Shown: piece after piece, positions 52,596 through 60,652 of the stretch | How the letters are laid out: every line of letters begins with the position of its first letter | Position numbering within the stretch: position 1 is the first letter of the stretch | From: Actinomadura sp. NAK00032 | GTDB taxonomy: Bacteria; Actinomycetota; Actinomycetes; Streptosporangiales; Streptosporangiaceae | Assembly: GCF_013364275.1 (NCBI RefSeq) | Contig: NZ_CP054932.1 | Span: 5,766,001-5,830,000, forward strand | Direction of reading: 5' to 3' | Length of the DNA: 64,000 nucleotides | Program-made: the position numbers and the translations under genes | The notes under the pieces: model-generated | The model's input: the letters and a program-made list of their open reading frames with translations, nothing else | Told to the model about the DNA's origin: nothing | The model's database searches: none

Positions 52596-55500
52596 CTGGC
52601 ACAACCCTCCGATCTCCTGGCGGGAGTTCGAGGAGCGGCTGTCATGGCGGCCCGGCGGGCTCTTGCCGGGGGGCGTGGGGGGTCGCCCTCCACACGAGAC
52701 TCGGAAGGAGAGTCCGGCTGAGGAGCCGGCGCCCGTTCCCGAGATCCCGCCGCGCGCTGAGGCGGAGGTGCCGTGGGCGGAGCTGCACGTCCACTCGTCG
52801 TTCAGCTTCCTGGACGGCGCCAGCGACCCCGCCTCGCTCGTCGCGGAGGCGGCGCGGCTCGGTGTGGAGGCGATGGCCGTCACCGACCACGACGGCATGT
52901 ACGGGGCGGTGCAGTTCGCGCAGGCCGCGCACGACGCGGGGATCGGCACGGTGTTCGGCGCGGAGCTGAGCCTCGGCCTGCCGGGGCCGCAGACCGGGGA
53001 GCCCGACCCGGCCGGCCGGCACCTGCTGGTCCTCGCGCGCGGCGCCGCCGGCTACGCGCGGCTCTGCTCGGCGATCACCTCGGCGCAGCTCGCGGGCGGC
53101 CGCAAGGGCCGTCCCGTCTACGACCTCGGCGCCCTCGCCGGCGCGCACGGCGGCCACTGGGCGGTGCTGACCGGATGCCGGAAGGGCCCGGTCCCGGCGG
53201 CGCTGGAGGCGGGCGGCCCGGACGCGGCGGAGCGGGAGCTGCGGCACCTGACCGGCATGTTCGGCCGCGAGAACGTGTTCGTCGAGCTGATCGACCACGA
53301 CCAGCCCGACGACGACCTCCGCAACGACGCGCTGTTCGCGCTGGCGCACCGCGTGGGCGTGGACGTCGTGGCGTCCAACAACGTGCACTTCGCCGCGCCG
53401 GGGGCCGATGCGCGGCTGGCGCAGGCCCTGGCCGCCGTCCGGGCCCGCCGCAGCCTGGACGAGATGGCCGGCTGGCTGCCCGCGGCGGGCACCGCGCACC
53501 TGCGGTCCGGCGCGGAGATGGCGCGGCGGCTCGCGCGGTTCCCCGGCGCTCTGGAGCGGACGGCCGCGCTGGCCCGCGAGTGCCGGTTCGACTTCGAGGT
53601 GATGGCGCCCCGGCTGCCCGACTGGCCCGTCCCGGACGGGCACACCGAGGCGAGCTGGCTGCGGCACCTGGTGGCGGAGGGCGCGCTCCAGCGGTACGGG
53701 CCGCCCGAGCGGGAGCGGCAGCCGGGCGCGTACGCGCAGATCGCCAGGGAGCTGGACGTCATCGAGCAGCTCGGCTTCCCCGGCTACTTCCTGATCGTGC
53801 ACGACATCGTGGAGTTCTGCCGGAGCAGGGGCATCCTGTGCCAGGGGCGCGGGTCGGCGGCGAACTCGGCGGTCTGCTACGCGCTCGGCATCACGGGCGT
53901 CGACGCCGTCCGGCACGGCCTGCTGTTCGAGCGGTTCCTGTCCCCCGGGCGCGACGGCCCGCCCGACATCGACCTCGACATCGAGCACCGCCGCCGCGAG
54001 GAGGCCATCCAGTACGTCTACGGCAAGTACGGGCGCGCGTGCACGGCGCAGGTCGCCAACGTCATCAGCTACCGGCCGCGCATGGCCGTGCGGGACGCGG
54101 CCCGCGCGCTCGGCCACTCCCCCGGCCAGCAGGACGCCTGGTCCAAGGGCATCGACCCGCGCGACCCGGTCGGCTCCGAGAACGACGTCCCGGCGCCGGT
54201 CATGGAGCTGGCGGGCCGCATGCTGGCGCTGCCGCGCCACCTCGGGATCCACTCCGGCGGCATGGTCATCGCGGACCGGCCGGTCGGGGAGATCTGCCCC
54301 ATCGAGTGGGCGGCGATGGAGGGCCGCAGCGTCCTGCAGTGGGACAAGGACGACTGCGCGGCGGCCGGGCTCGTGAAGTTCGACCTGCTCGGCCTCGGGA
54401 TGCTCGCCGCGCTGCACGACTCCTTCGACCTGGTGGAGGAGCACCACGGGCGGCGCTACGACCTGCAGTCCGTCCCCCCGGAGGACCCCCTGGTCTACGC
54501 CATGCTGTGCGACGCCGACACGGTCGGGGTGTTCCAGGTGGAGTCGCGGGCGCAGATGGCGACGCTGCCGCGGCTGCGGCCCCGCAAGTTCTACGACCTG
54601 GTCGTGGAGGTGGCGCTGATCCGGCCGGGGCCGATCCAGGGCGGGTCCGTCCACCCGTACCTGCGGCGCAGGAAGGGCCTGGAGCCGGCCGAGTGCCCGC
54701 ACCCGCTGATGGAGCCGGCGCTGGGCCGGACGCTCGGCGTGCCGCTGTTCCAGGAGCAGATGATGCAGCTCGCCGTCGACTGCGCCGGGTTCACCCCGGC
54801 CGAGTCCGACCAGCTCCGGCAGGCGATGGGCGCCAAGCGCGCCCCCGAGCGGGTGGAGCGGCTGCGGCGCCGGCTGCTGGACGGGATGGCCGAGCGCGGC
54901 ATCCCGGCCGCGATCGCCGAGAGCGTCTACGAGAAGATCCTCGGCTTCACCGGGTTCGGGTTCCCCGAGTCGCACGCGCAGAGCTTCGCGCACCTGGTGT
55001 ACGCGAGCGCCTGGCTGAAGCGGCACCACCCGGCCGCGTTCACCGCCGCGCTGGTGCGCAACCAGCCGATGGGGTTCTACAGCCCGCAGAGCCTCATCGC
55101 CGACGCCCGGCACCACGGGGTCGTGGTCCGGGGCGTGGACGTCAACGCCAGCGCCGTCCATCCGACGCTGGAGGAGCCCGTCGAGGTCGACTCCGGCCAT
55201 CCGCACGCGCCGGGCGAGCCGCAGCCGGCGATCCGGCTCGGCCTGTCCGGCGTCCGGAACCTGGGCGGGGACGCGGCGGAGGCGATCGCGGCGGGGCGCC
55301 CCTACACGAGCATGGAGGACCTCGCCCGGCGGGTGCCGCTGTCGGGCGGGGCGCTGGAGGCGCTGGCCACGGCGGGCGCGTTCGACGGGCTCGGCCTGTC
55401 GCGGCGGGAGGCGCTGTGGGCCGCCGGGGCGCTGGCCGGTTCCGGCCCCGGGCAGCTGGAGGGCGTGACGCCGGGCGCGGCGGCGCCCGCGCTGCCCGCG

Positions 55501-55911
55501 ATGACGCCGGTCGAGGAGACGCTCGCCGACCTGTGGGCGACCGGGGTGTCGCGCGTCCACCCGGTCGCGCACGTCCGGGAGGCCCTGGACGAGCTGGGCG
55601 CCCGCACGGCGGCGCGGCTGGCCGGGACGCCCGGCGAGACCAACGTCGTCGTGGCCGGGCTCGTCACGCACCGGCAGCGCCCGCCGACCGCCGGCGGCAT
55701 CGTGTTCATGACGCTGGAGGACGAGACCGGCATCATCAACGTCGTGTGCCCGCCGCCGGTGTTCGAGCGGTACCGGGGCCTCGCGGTCGATGCGCAGGCG
55801 CTGCTGGTCGGCGGGCGGCTGGAGCGCGCCGACGGGGTCGTGAACATCCGCGCGACCCGGCTGCGCCGGCTGCCCGTGCCCGGCCGGGTCAAGGCGCGCA
55901 ACTTCCACTGA
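52588..55911 (+). CDS. dnaE2: Error-prone DNA polymerase III alpha subunit, DnaE2
   Basis: This 1107-residue C-family polymerase performs error-prone translesion synthesis with ImuA and ImuB. The PHP domain starts with ELHVHSSFSFLDGAS (65-79), and the polymerase active site is PDIDLD (459-464), with further conserved segments GRGSAANSAVCYALG and LLFERFLSP before it. A helix-hairpin-helix region and an OB fold (VVAGLVTHRQRPPTAGGIVFM) are at the C-terminus. Residues 24-45 include a glycine/proline stretch encoded by a G/C-run palindrome that is not an obvious part of the fold. The ATG overlaps the imuB end by 8 bp. Expression should be SOS-induced through the LexA box. Confidence 0.96.
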   Translation: MTDWHNPPISWREFEERLSWRPGGLLPGGVGGRPPHETRKESPAEEPAPVPEIPPRAEAEVPWAELHVHSSFSFLDGASDPASLVAEAARLGVEAMAVTDHDGMYGAVQFAQAAHDAGIGTVFGAELSLGLPGPQTGEPDPAGRHLLVLARGAAGYARLCSAITSAQLAGGRKGRPVYDLGALAGAHGGHWAVLTGCRKGPVPAALEAGGPDAAERELRHLTGMFGRENVFVELIDHDQPDDDLRNDALFALAHRVGVDVVASNNVHFAAPGADARLAQALAAVRARRSLDEMAGWLPAAGTAHLRSGAEMARRLARFPGALERTAALARECRFDFEVMAPRLPDWPVPDGHTEASWLRHLVAEGALQRYGPPERERQPGAYAQIARELDVIEQLGFPGYFLIVHDIVEFCRSRGILCQGRGSAANSAVCYALGITGVDAVRHGLLFERFLSPGRDGPPDIDLDIEHRRREEAIQYVYGKYGRACTAQVANVISYRPRMAVRDAARALGHSPGQQDAWSKGIDPRDPVGSENDVPAPVMELAGRMLALPRHLGIHSGGMVIADRPVGEICPIEWAAMEGRSVLQWDKDDCAAAGLVKFDLLGLGMLAALHDSFDLVEEHHGRRYDLQSVPPEDPLVYAMLCDADTVGVFQVESRAQMATLPRLRPRKFYDLVVEVALIRPGPIQGGSVHPYLRRRKGLEPAECPHPLMEPALGRTLGVPLFQEQMMQLAVDCAGFTPAESDQLRQAMGAKRAPERVERLRRRLLDGMAERGIPAAIAESVYEKILGFTGFGFPESHAQSFAHLVYASAWLKRHHPAAFTAALVRNQPMGFYSPQSLIADARHHGVVVRGVDVNASAVHPTLEEPVEVDSGHPHAPGEPQPAIRLGLSGVRNLGGDAAEAIAAGRPYTSMEDLARRVPLSGGALEALATAGAFDGLGLSRREALWAAGALAGSGPGQLEGVTPGAAAPALPAMTPVEETLADLWATGVSRVHPVAHVREALDELGARTAARLAGTPGETNVVVAGLVTHRQRPPTAGGIVFMTLEDETGIINVVCPPPVFERYRGLAVDAQALLVGGRLERADGVVNIRATRLRRLPVPGRVKARNFH
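52675..52693. repeat. G/C-run palindrome inside dnaE2
   Basis: GTGGGGGG (52675-52682) and CCCTCCAC (52686-52693) pair with one mismatch around TCG. It encodes part of a flexible stretch (VGGRPPHE) before the PHP domain. It resembles the palindrome at 9796-9817, including a preceding CTTG, so both may be copies of one dispersed element. Confidence 0.4.
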
Positions 55912-55976
55912 GCGGCGGCCGGCCGGCGGACGCTAGAACCTCGGGCCGCCCTCTGTCATCGTAAGGAGGCGTCGGG

Positions 55977-56013
55977 GCCGCGTGCCGCCGTGGGGCGGCC
56001 GCCAAGACGCGGC
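55977..56013 (+). terminator. Hairpin between dnaE2 and the kinase gene
   Basis: GCCGCGT (55977-55983) pairs with ACGCGGC (56007-56013), and inside it GCCGCC (55984-55989) pairs with GGCGGC (55994-55999), with a 7-nt bulge on one side. It may terminate the mutasome operon or structure the 5' leader of the kinase mRNA. Confidence 0.45.
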
Positions 56014-56035
56014 TCGCGGGGAAAAGGTGATCTCC

Positions 56036-58039
56036 ATGGACGGGCCGAAGGCGCCCTCCCTGCGCGAGCTGCGGCCGGACGACCCCACCCGGATCGGCCG
56101 GTACCGGATCGAGGCCAAGATCGGCGAGGGCGGGATGGGCGCCGTCTACCTCGGCCGCGACGAGGCCGGCCGCGCCGTCGCGGTGAAGGTCGTGCGCGCG
56201 GAGCTGGCCGGCGACCGGACGTTCCTCGACCGGTTCCACGACGAGGCCGCGAACGCGCAGCGGGTCGCGTCGTTCTGCACCGCGCAGGTCCTGGAGCACG
56301 GCGCGGACCTCGGCCTCGCCTACCTGGTCACCGAGTACATCGACGGACCGTCGCTGCTGGAGCACGTCACCGGGAAGGGCGCGCTGTCGCCGGGGATGCT
56401 GCACGGCGTCGCGGTCGGCGTCGCCGCCGCGCTCGTCGCCATCCACAGCGCGGGGCTGGTGCACCGCGACCTGAAGCCGAGCAACGTGCTGCTGTCCATC
56501 TCCGGTCCGCGCGTGATCGACTTCGGCATCGCCCGCGCGCTGGACATGGCCTCCGCCCACACCCGGACCGGGCAGGTCGTCGGCACGCCCGGCTGGATCG
56601 CGCCCGAGCAGATCACGACGCAGCAGGTCACCCCGGCGGTGGACGTGTTCGCGTGGGGCTGCCTCGTCGCCTACGCGGCGAGCGGCCGCAACCCGTTCGG
56701 GCAGGGTTCGTTCCAGCTCCTCGCGGCCCGCGCCGTGCACGCCGACCCCGAGGTCGGCGACCTGCCGCCCGCGCTCGCCGGGCTCGTCCGGGCGGCGCTG
56801 CTGAAGGACCCGGGCGCCCGGCCGACGGCCCGCGACCTGCTGCTCGCGCTGGTCGGCGGCGCCGGCGAGGCCGCCGTGACGACCGAGCTGGGCGAGTCGT
56901 GGACGCCGCCCGCACCGCAGCTGCCCGTCCCGCAACAGCCCGCCCCGGAGCCGCCCGTCCCACAGCCGCCCGTCCCACAGCCGCCCGTACCGCAGCCGCC
57001 GGTTCCCGAGCCGCGCACCGCACGCGAGTACGAGGTGCCGCCGCCCGTCCTGCCCACGACCGCGGCACCGGCCGGCGGCTCCGGTCGCGGGCGGAGCGGG
57101 CGCTCCAGGCGTCCGGTGCTCATCGCCTCCACCACGGCGGCGGTGCTGCTCGCCGCGGCCGTGGCGGGCGGCGTCCACTACCTGACCCGGCCGTCCGGCG
57201 GCACCGGCGCCGCGGCGGACGGCGCGTTCCCGAAGGGGCCGATGCTGGTGCGCGTCGACACCGCGCCCGGCTGGCCGAAGACGTGCCACGGCGACATCGG
57301 CCTCTTCTCGCCCGGCGACGGGTCCGTGCGGACGCTCGTCAAGGGACCGGCCTGCGACATGCTGCCCGAGCGGTCACCGGACGGGAAGCGCGTGGCGTTC
57401 ACCCGGATGGACGCGCGCAGTGGCGAGGCGTGGGTGATGAACGCCGACGGCACCGGCGCCCGCAAGGTGGCCGGCATCGTGCGCGGCACCCGGGTGACGT
57501 GGTCGCCCGACGGCACCCGCCTCGCCTACCTGGGCGAGCGGAACGGCGTCCGGCAGATCTTCGCGATCGCGTTGGAGGGCGGCGCGATCACCCGGCTGAC
57601 CAGCGACGACTCGGCGAAGGACGACCCGATGTGGTCGTCCACGAACCGGATCGTGTTCTGGAGCAGGCGCGACGGCGGCGCCGAGCAGGTCTACTCCATG
57701 GACGCGGACCGGCCGGGCGGCGCCTGGACGCGGCTGACCGCCGACGGGGTGCGCGCGGTGGACCCCGAATGGTCCCCCGACGGCTCCAAGATCGCCTACG
57801 TGCGGGGCAAGGGCACCGAGAGCGACATCTGGGTGATGAACGCCGACGGGTCCGGCGCGCACGCGCTGACGTCCGGGACCGTCCGCGACATGGACCCGGC
57901 GTGGTCGGGCGACGGCCGCTGGCTCTGCTACGTGCGCGGCGCCGTCACCGACCCGGTGATCCACGCGGTCCGCGCGGACGGCACCGGCGACCGCGTCCTC
58001 ACCCCCGCGGGCCGCGTCCTCGGCCACCCGGACTGGTAG
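56036..58039 (+). CDS. Transmembrane Ser/Thr kinase with TolB-like propeller
   Basis: This 667-residue PASTA-free membrane kinase has a Hanks domain (about 23-275) with the glycine loop IGEGGMGAVYLG, K51 in AVK, catalytic loop HRDLKPSN (143-150) and DFG (162-164). A proline-rich linker of four VPQPP-type repeats (about 303-325) leads to one transmembrane helix (about 360-382) and an extracellular beta-propeller of TolB/WD40-like blades (for example VTWSPDGTRLAYLG, PEWSPDGSKIAYVR, WVMNADGSGAHAL). It probably senses an external ligand. ATG 56036 was chosen; a GTG at 56027 is also possible. It stands alone. Confidence 0.93.
   Translation: MDGPKAPSLRELRPDDPTRIGRYRIEAKIGEGGMGAVYLGRDEAGRAVAVKVVRAELAGDRTFLDRFHDEAANAQRVASFCTAQVLEHGADLGLAYLVTEYIDGPSLLEHVTGKGALSPGMLHGVAVGVAAALVAIHSAGLVHRDLKPSNVLLSISGPRVIDFGIARALDMASAHTRTGQVVGTPGWIAPEQITTQQVTPAVDVFAWGCLVAYAASGRNPFGQGSFQLLAARAVHADPEVGDLPPALAGLVRAALLKDPGARPTARDLLLALVGGAGEAAVTTELGESWTPPAPQLPVPQQPAPEPPVPQPPVPQPPVPQPPVPEPRTAREYEVPPPVLPTTAAPAGGSGRGRSGRSRRPVLIASTTAAVLLAAAVAGGVHYLTRPSGGTGAAADGAFPKGPMLVRVDTAPGWPKTCHGDIGLFSPGDGSVRTLVKGPACDMLPERSPDGKRVAFTRMDARSGEAWVMNADGTGARKVAGIVRGTRVTWSPDGTRLAYLGERNGVRQIFAIALEGGAITRLTSDDSAKDDPMWSSTNRIVFWSRRDGGAEQVYSMDADRPGGAWTRLTADGVRAVDPEWSPDGSKIAYVRGKGTESDIWVMNADGSGAHALTSGTVRDMDPAWSGDGRWLCYVRGAVTDPVIHAVRADGTGDRVLTPAGRVLGHPDW
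56951..57010. repeat. Four tandem 15-bp repeats in the kinase linker
   Basis: The unit CCGCCCGTCCCACAG is repeated exactly once and then with 2 and more changes, giving four copies that encode PPVPQ-type pentapeptides. It forms the flexible proline linker, and the copy number may vary by slippage without changing the frame. Confidence 0.7.
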
Positions 58040-58048
58040 CCGGCCGGC

Positions 58049-58978
58049 TCAGCCGGTGATCTTGTCGAGCCGGCGCAGGATGACGCCCTCGCGCAGCGCC
58101 CACGGGCAGATCTCCAGCTCGGCCAGCCCGAACAGGTCCATCGCGGCGTCCGCGACGATCGCGCCCGCGAGCAGCTGTTCGGCGCGGCTCTCCGACACGC
58201 CGGGCAGCTCGGCGCGCTCGGCGGACGGCATCGGCGCGAGCTTCTCCGCCCAGTCGGTCACGTCGGCGTCCGCCAGGGTGCGGCGCTGGAAGGGCCCCTC
58301 GGCGGACGGCGCGGCCCCGGCGATCCGGGCGAGCTGCTTGAACGTCTTGGACGTGGCCACCGCGTGGTCGGCGGGCCCGTACCGGGCGACGTCGCCGACC
58401 CGCCGGGCGATCTCCGCCCGCACGTGCCGGCGCAGCTCGCGGATCTCCTCGGCGGGCGGCGGGTCGGCGGTGAACCGGTCGCGGGTGAGCCGGCCCGCGC
58501 CGAGCGGCAGCGAGATCGCCACGTCCGGCTCCTCGTCGATGCCGGACGCGATCTCCAGCGAGCCGCCGCCGATGTCGACCACCAGCAGCCGCCCCGACGA
58601 CCAGCCGAACCAGCGCCGGACGGCGAGGAACGTCAGCCGCGCCTCCTCCTCGCCGGACAGCGCGCGGATGTCGATGTCCCGGCCGTCCCGGATGCGGGCC
58701 AGCACGTCCTCGCCGTTGGCTGCGTCGCGGACGGCGGAGGTGGCGAACGCGACCAGGTCCTCGACGCCCTTGTCCTCGGCGACCCGCAGCGCCTCGTCGA
58801 CGAAGTCGCGCAGCAGCGCCTCGCCCTCCTCCGACAGGCGGTCGTCGCCGTCCAGATGGGCGGCGAGCCGCAGCTCGGCCTTGTGGGAGTACGCGGGCAG
58901 GGGCCGCGCCCCCCGGTGGGCGTCGACCACCAGCAGGTGCACGGTGTTCGATCCCACGTCCAGCACGCCGAGTCGCAT
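58049..58978 (-). CDS. Ppx/GppA-type exopolyphosphatase
   Basis: This 309-residue cytoplasmic enzyme belongs to the ASKHA fold Ppx/GppA family, which hydrolyses polyphosphate and pppGpp. It begins MRLGVLDVGSNTVHLLVVD (phosphate-1 loop), carries FATSAVRDAANGEDVL (the acidic/Arg loop) and VVDIGGGSLEIASG (phosphate-2 loop with the catalytic glutamate region). Its length fits the short actinobacterial Ppx1. The gene appears leaderless, with TAGCGT 7 nt before ATG 58978, and it diverges from the PH-domain gene. Confidence 0.93.
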   Translation of the reverse strand: MRLGVLDVGSNTVHLLVVDAHRGARPLPAYSHKAELRLAAHLDGDDRLSEEGEALLRDFVDEALRVAEDKGVEDLVAFATSAVRDAANGEDVLARIRDGRDIDIRALSGEEEARLTFLAVRRWFGWSSGRLLVVDIGGGSLEIASGIDEEPDVAISLPLGAGRLTRDRFTADPPPAEEIRELRRHVRAEIARRVGDVARYGPADHAVATSKTFKQLARIAGAAPSAEGPFQRRTLADADVTDWAEKLAPMPSAERAELPGVSESRAEQLLAGAIVADAAMDLFGLAELEICPWALREGVILRRLDKITG

Positions 58979-58985
58979 GGTTGCG

Positions 58986-59034
58986 ACGCTACCCGACGGG
59001 CCGGGGCCGGTCCGGGGCCGGGAGCGGCTACGGT
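58986..59034. promoter_or_regulatory. Divergent leaderless promoters of the ppx and PH-protein genes
   Basis: The 63-bp gap holds TAGCGT (minus strand, plus coordinates 58986-58991), 7 nt before the ppx start, and TACGGT (59029-59034), 7 nt before the plus-strand ATG 59042. Both genes lack ribosome-binding sites. Confidence 0.6.
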
Positions 59035-59041
59035 GGCGGGC

Positions 59042-59470
59042 ATGGAAGCGGGATCTCGGCGCAGATGGCGGGTACCTCCTGGTCACGTGGCGGTGAAGTG
59101 CGCCGCCGCCGCGGCCGTCACGGCGCTCATCGTCCTCTACAGCCACGACCCCCAGTTCCTGTTCCTCGCGGCCGCCGCGGCGATCGGGCTGAACGGGCTC
59201 GCGCTGCGCGACCTGGTCGCGCCGGTCCGGCTCGCCGCCGACGGGGACGGCCTCACGGTCGTGGCCGGCTACGCGGGGCACCGCCGCATCCCGTGGGAGG
59301 ACGTCACCGCGATCCGGGTCGACGAGCGGCGCCGGCTGCTGCTGCACACCCGGATGCTGGAGATCGAGACCGCCGACGACCTGCATCTGCTCAGCGCGTT
59401 CGACCTCGGCTCCGACGTCCACGACGTCGCCGACGAGCTGTACCGGCTGCGGGCCCGCACGAGCCGCTAG
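59042..59470 (+). CDS. Small PH-domain-like membrane protein
   Basis: This 142-residue protein has two adjacent hydrophobic helices (about 16-55: VAVKCAAAAAVTALIVLYS and FLFLAAAAAIGLNGLAL), then a cytoplasmic domain with the PH-like motif RLAADGDGLTVVAGYAGHRRIPWEDVTAIRV and a C-terminal helix. This is the actinobacterial PH_6/bPH_2-type arrangement; function unknown. It is divergent from the phosphatase and converges on ribokinase (4-bp overlap). The start is supported by a TACGGT box 7 nt upstream. Confidence 0.82.
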   Translation: MEAGSRRRWRVPPGHVAVKCAAAAAVTALIVLYSHDPQFLFLAAAAAIGLNGLALRDLVAPVRLAADGDGLTVVAGYAGHRRIPWEDVTAIRVDERRRLLLHTRMLEIETADDLHLLSAFDLGSDVHDVADELYRLRARTSR

Positions 59471-60363
59471 GGCGCGGGCAGCTCCGCCGGGGTCGGGAAG
59501 GAGCTCTGCGCGCCGCGCCGCCGGACGGCGGCGGCGCCCGCGCGGGCCGCGTACCGGGCGGCGTCGCGCAGCGCGTCGCCGCGGGCGAGGCGCAGGCAGA
59601 GCGCGGCGGTGAAGGCGTCGCCGGCGCCGGTCGTGTCGACGGCGTCGGTCTCCGGCGCGGGGACCGCGGTGGCGCCGTCGCCGTCGGCGACCACGGCGCC
59701 GTCCGCGCCGAGCGTGACGACGGCCGAGCGGGGCCCGGAGCGGGCGAGCGCGGCGGCCGTGTCCCGGGGGTCGCCGTGCGCGCCGTCGAGGAGGAACGCG
59801 GCCTCGTGCTCGTTGACGACGAGCGGGTCGCAGCGGGCGAGCAGGTCGGCCGGGACGGGCGCGGGCGGCGACAGGTTGAGCACGACGCGCCCGCCGGCGA
59901 CGCGGGCGGCGGCCTCCACGGCGGGCAGCGGCACCTCCAGCTGGAACGACACGACCGGCGCGGCGGCGATCAGGTCGCGGGCGGCGGCGACGTCGGCTGG
60001 CCCGAGCCGGGCGTTGGCGCCCGGCGAGACGATGATGCTGTTGTCGCCGTCCGGCCCGACGGTGATCAGCGCGACGCCGGTCGGCACGCCGGGCGTGGCC
60101 GCCAGGTGGTCCAGGCCGACCCCGGCCGAGGCGAGCGCGCCGCGCAGCAGCTCGCCGTGCCCGTCGTCGCCGACCCGCCCGACGAGCGCGGCCCGGCCGC
60201 CGAGCCGCGCCGCCGCGACCGCCTGGTTGGCGCCCTTGCCGCCCGGGTGGACGGCGAGGTCGCCGCCGAGGACGGTCTCTCCGGGCGCGGGCCGCCGGTC
60301 GACGCCGACCACGAAGTCCGCGTTGACCGATCCGACGACGACGACGTCCCAGCGCTCATCCAC
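59467..60363 (-). CDS. rbsK: Ribokinase
   Basis: This 298-residue PfkB-family sugar kinase phosphorylates ribose at O5. The first signature GGKGANQAVAAARLGG (about 41-56) and second signature DTTGAGDAFTAAL with the catalytic Asp are both present, as are the substrate aspartate region GSVNADFVVGVD near the N-terminus and NEHEAAFLL. Length is typical. GTG 60363 has an AGGGGA site; the overlapping ATG at 60359 is out of frame. No rbs transporter gene is adjacent. Confidence 0.92.
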   Translation of the reverse strand: MDERWDVVVVGSVNADFVVGVDRRPAPGETVLGGDLAVHPGGKGANQAVAAARLGGRAALVGRVGDDGHGELLRGALASAGVGLDHLAATPGVPTGVALITVGPDGDNSIIVSPGANARLGPADVAAARDLIAAAPVVSFQLEVPLPAVEAAARVAGGRVVLNLSPPAPVPADLLARCDPLVVNEHEAAFLLDGAHGDPRDTAAALARSGPRSAVVTLGADGAVVADGDGATAVPAPETDAVDTTGAGDAFTAALCLRLARGDALRDAARYAARAGAAAVRRRGAQSSFPTPAELPAP

Positions 60364-60380
60364 GGAACAATCCCCTACAC

Positions 60381-60399
60381 GCGCGGCGCCGGGCCGCGC
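60381..60399 (-). terminator. Short hairpin between the small orphan gene and rbsK
   Basis: GCGCGGC (60381-60387) and GCCGCGC (60393-60399) form a 7-bp stem around a 5-nt loop. It lies 18 nt after the stop of the orphan gene on the minus strand and may act as a terminator or a 5' structure before rbsK. Confidence 0.45.
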
Positions 60400-60417
60400 A
60401 ACCCCCGGCCACCCCGC

Positions 60418-60642
60418 TCAGTCGCCGCGCGGGCGCAGCTCGGCCAGGTCGACGACCTCGGCGAGCGCGTCGACCGACGGGTAGTAGCCGCGGCCGACCA
60501 GCTCGCCGCCGCGCGTCACCAGGAACGCGCTCTCCCCGCGTACGCCCGCGTACTCCGCCAGCACCCGGTGCGCGCCCGTCAGCGGCACCGCCGTGACGCT
60601 CAGCCCGCCGGGACCCGTCCAGCTCCCCCGCTCGTCCCCCAT
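60418..60642 (-). CDS. Small unrecognised protein
   Basis: I do not recognise this 74-residue protein. It reads MGDERGSWTGPGGLSVTAV and continues with VLAEYAGVRGESAFLVTRG and YYPSVDALAEVVDLAELRP, a soluble mixed alpha/beta pattern. The gene has a clear leaderless promoter (TAACGT, plus coordinates 60650-60655, 7 nt before ATG 60642), and its box overlaps the 3' end of the MFS gene, so it is probably transcribed separately. The codon pattern and high third-position GC are consistent with a real gene. Confidence 0.65.
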   Translation of the reverse strand: MGDERGSWTGPGGLSVTAVPLTGAHRVLAEYAGVRGESAFLVTRGGELVGRGYYPSVDALAEVVDLAELRPRGD

Positions 60643-60652
60643 GCACGGAACG

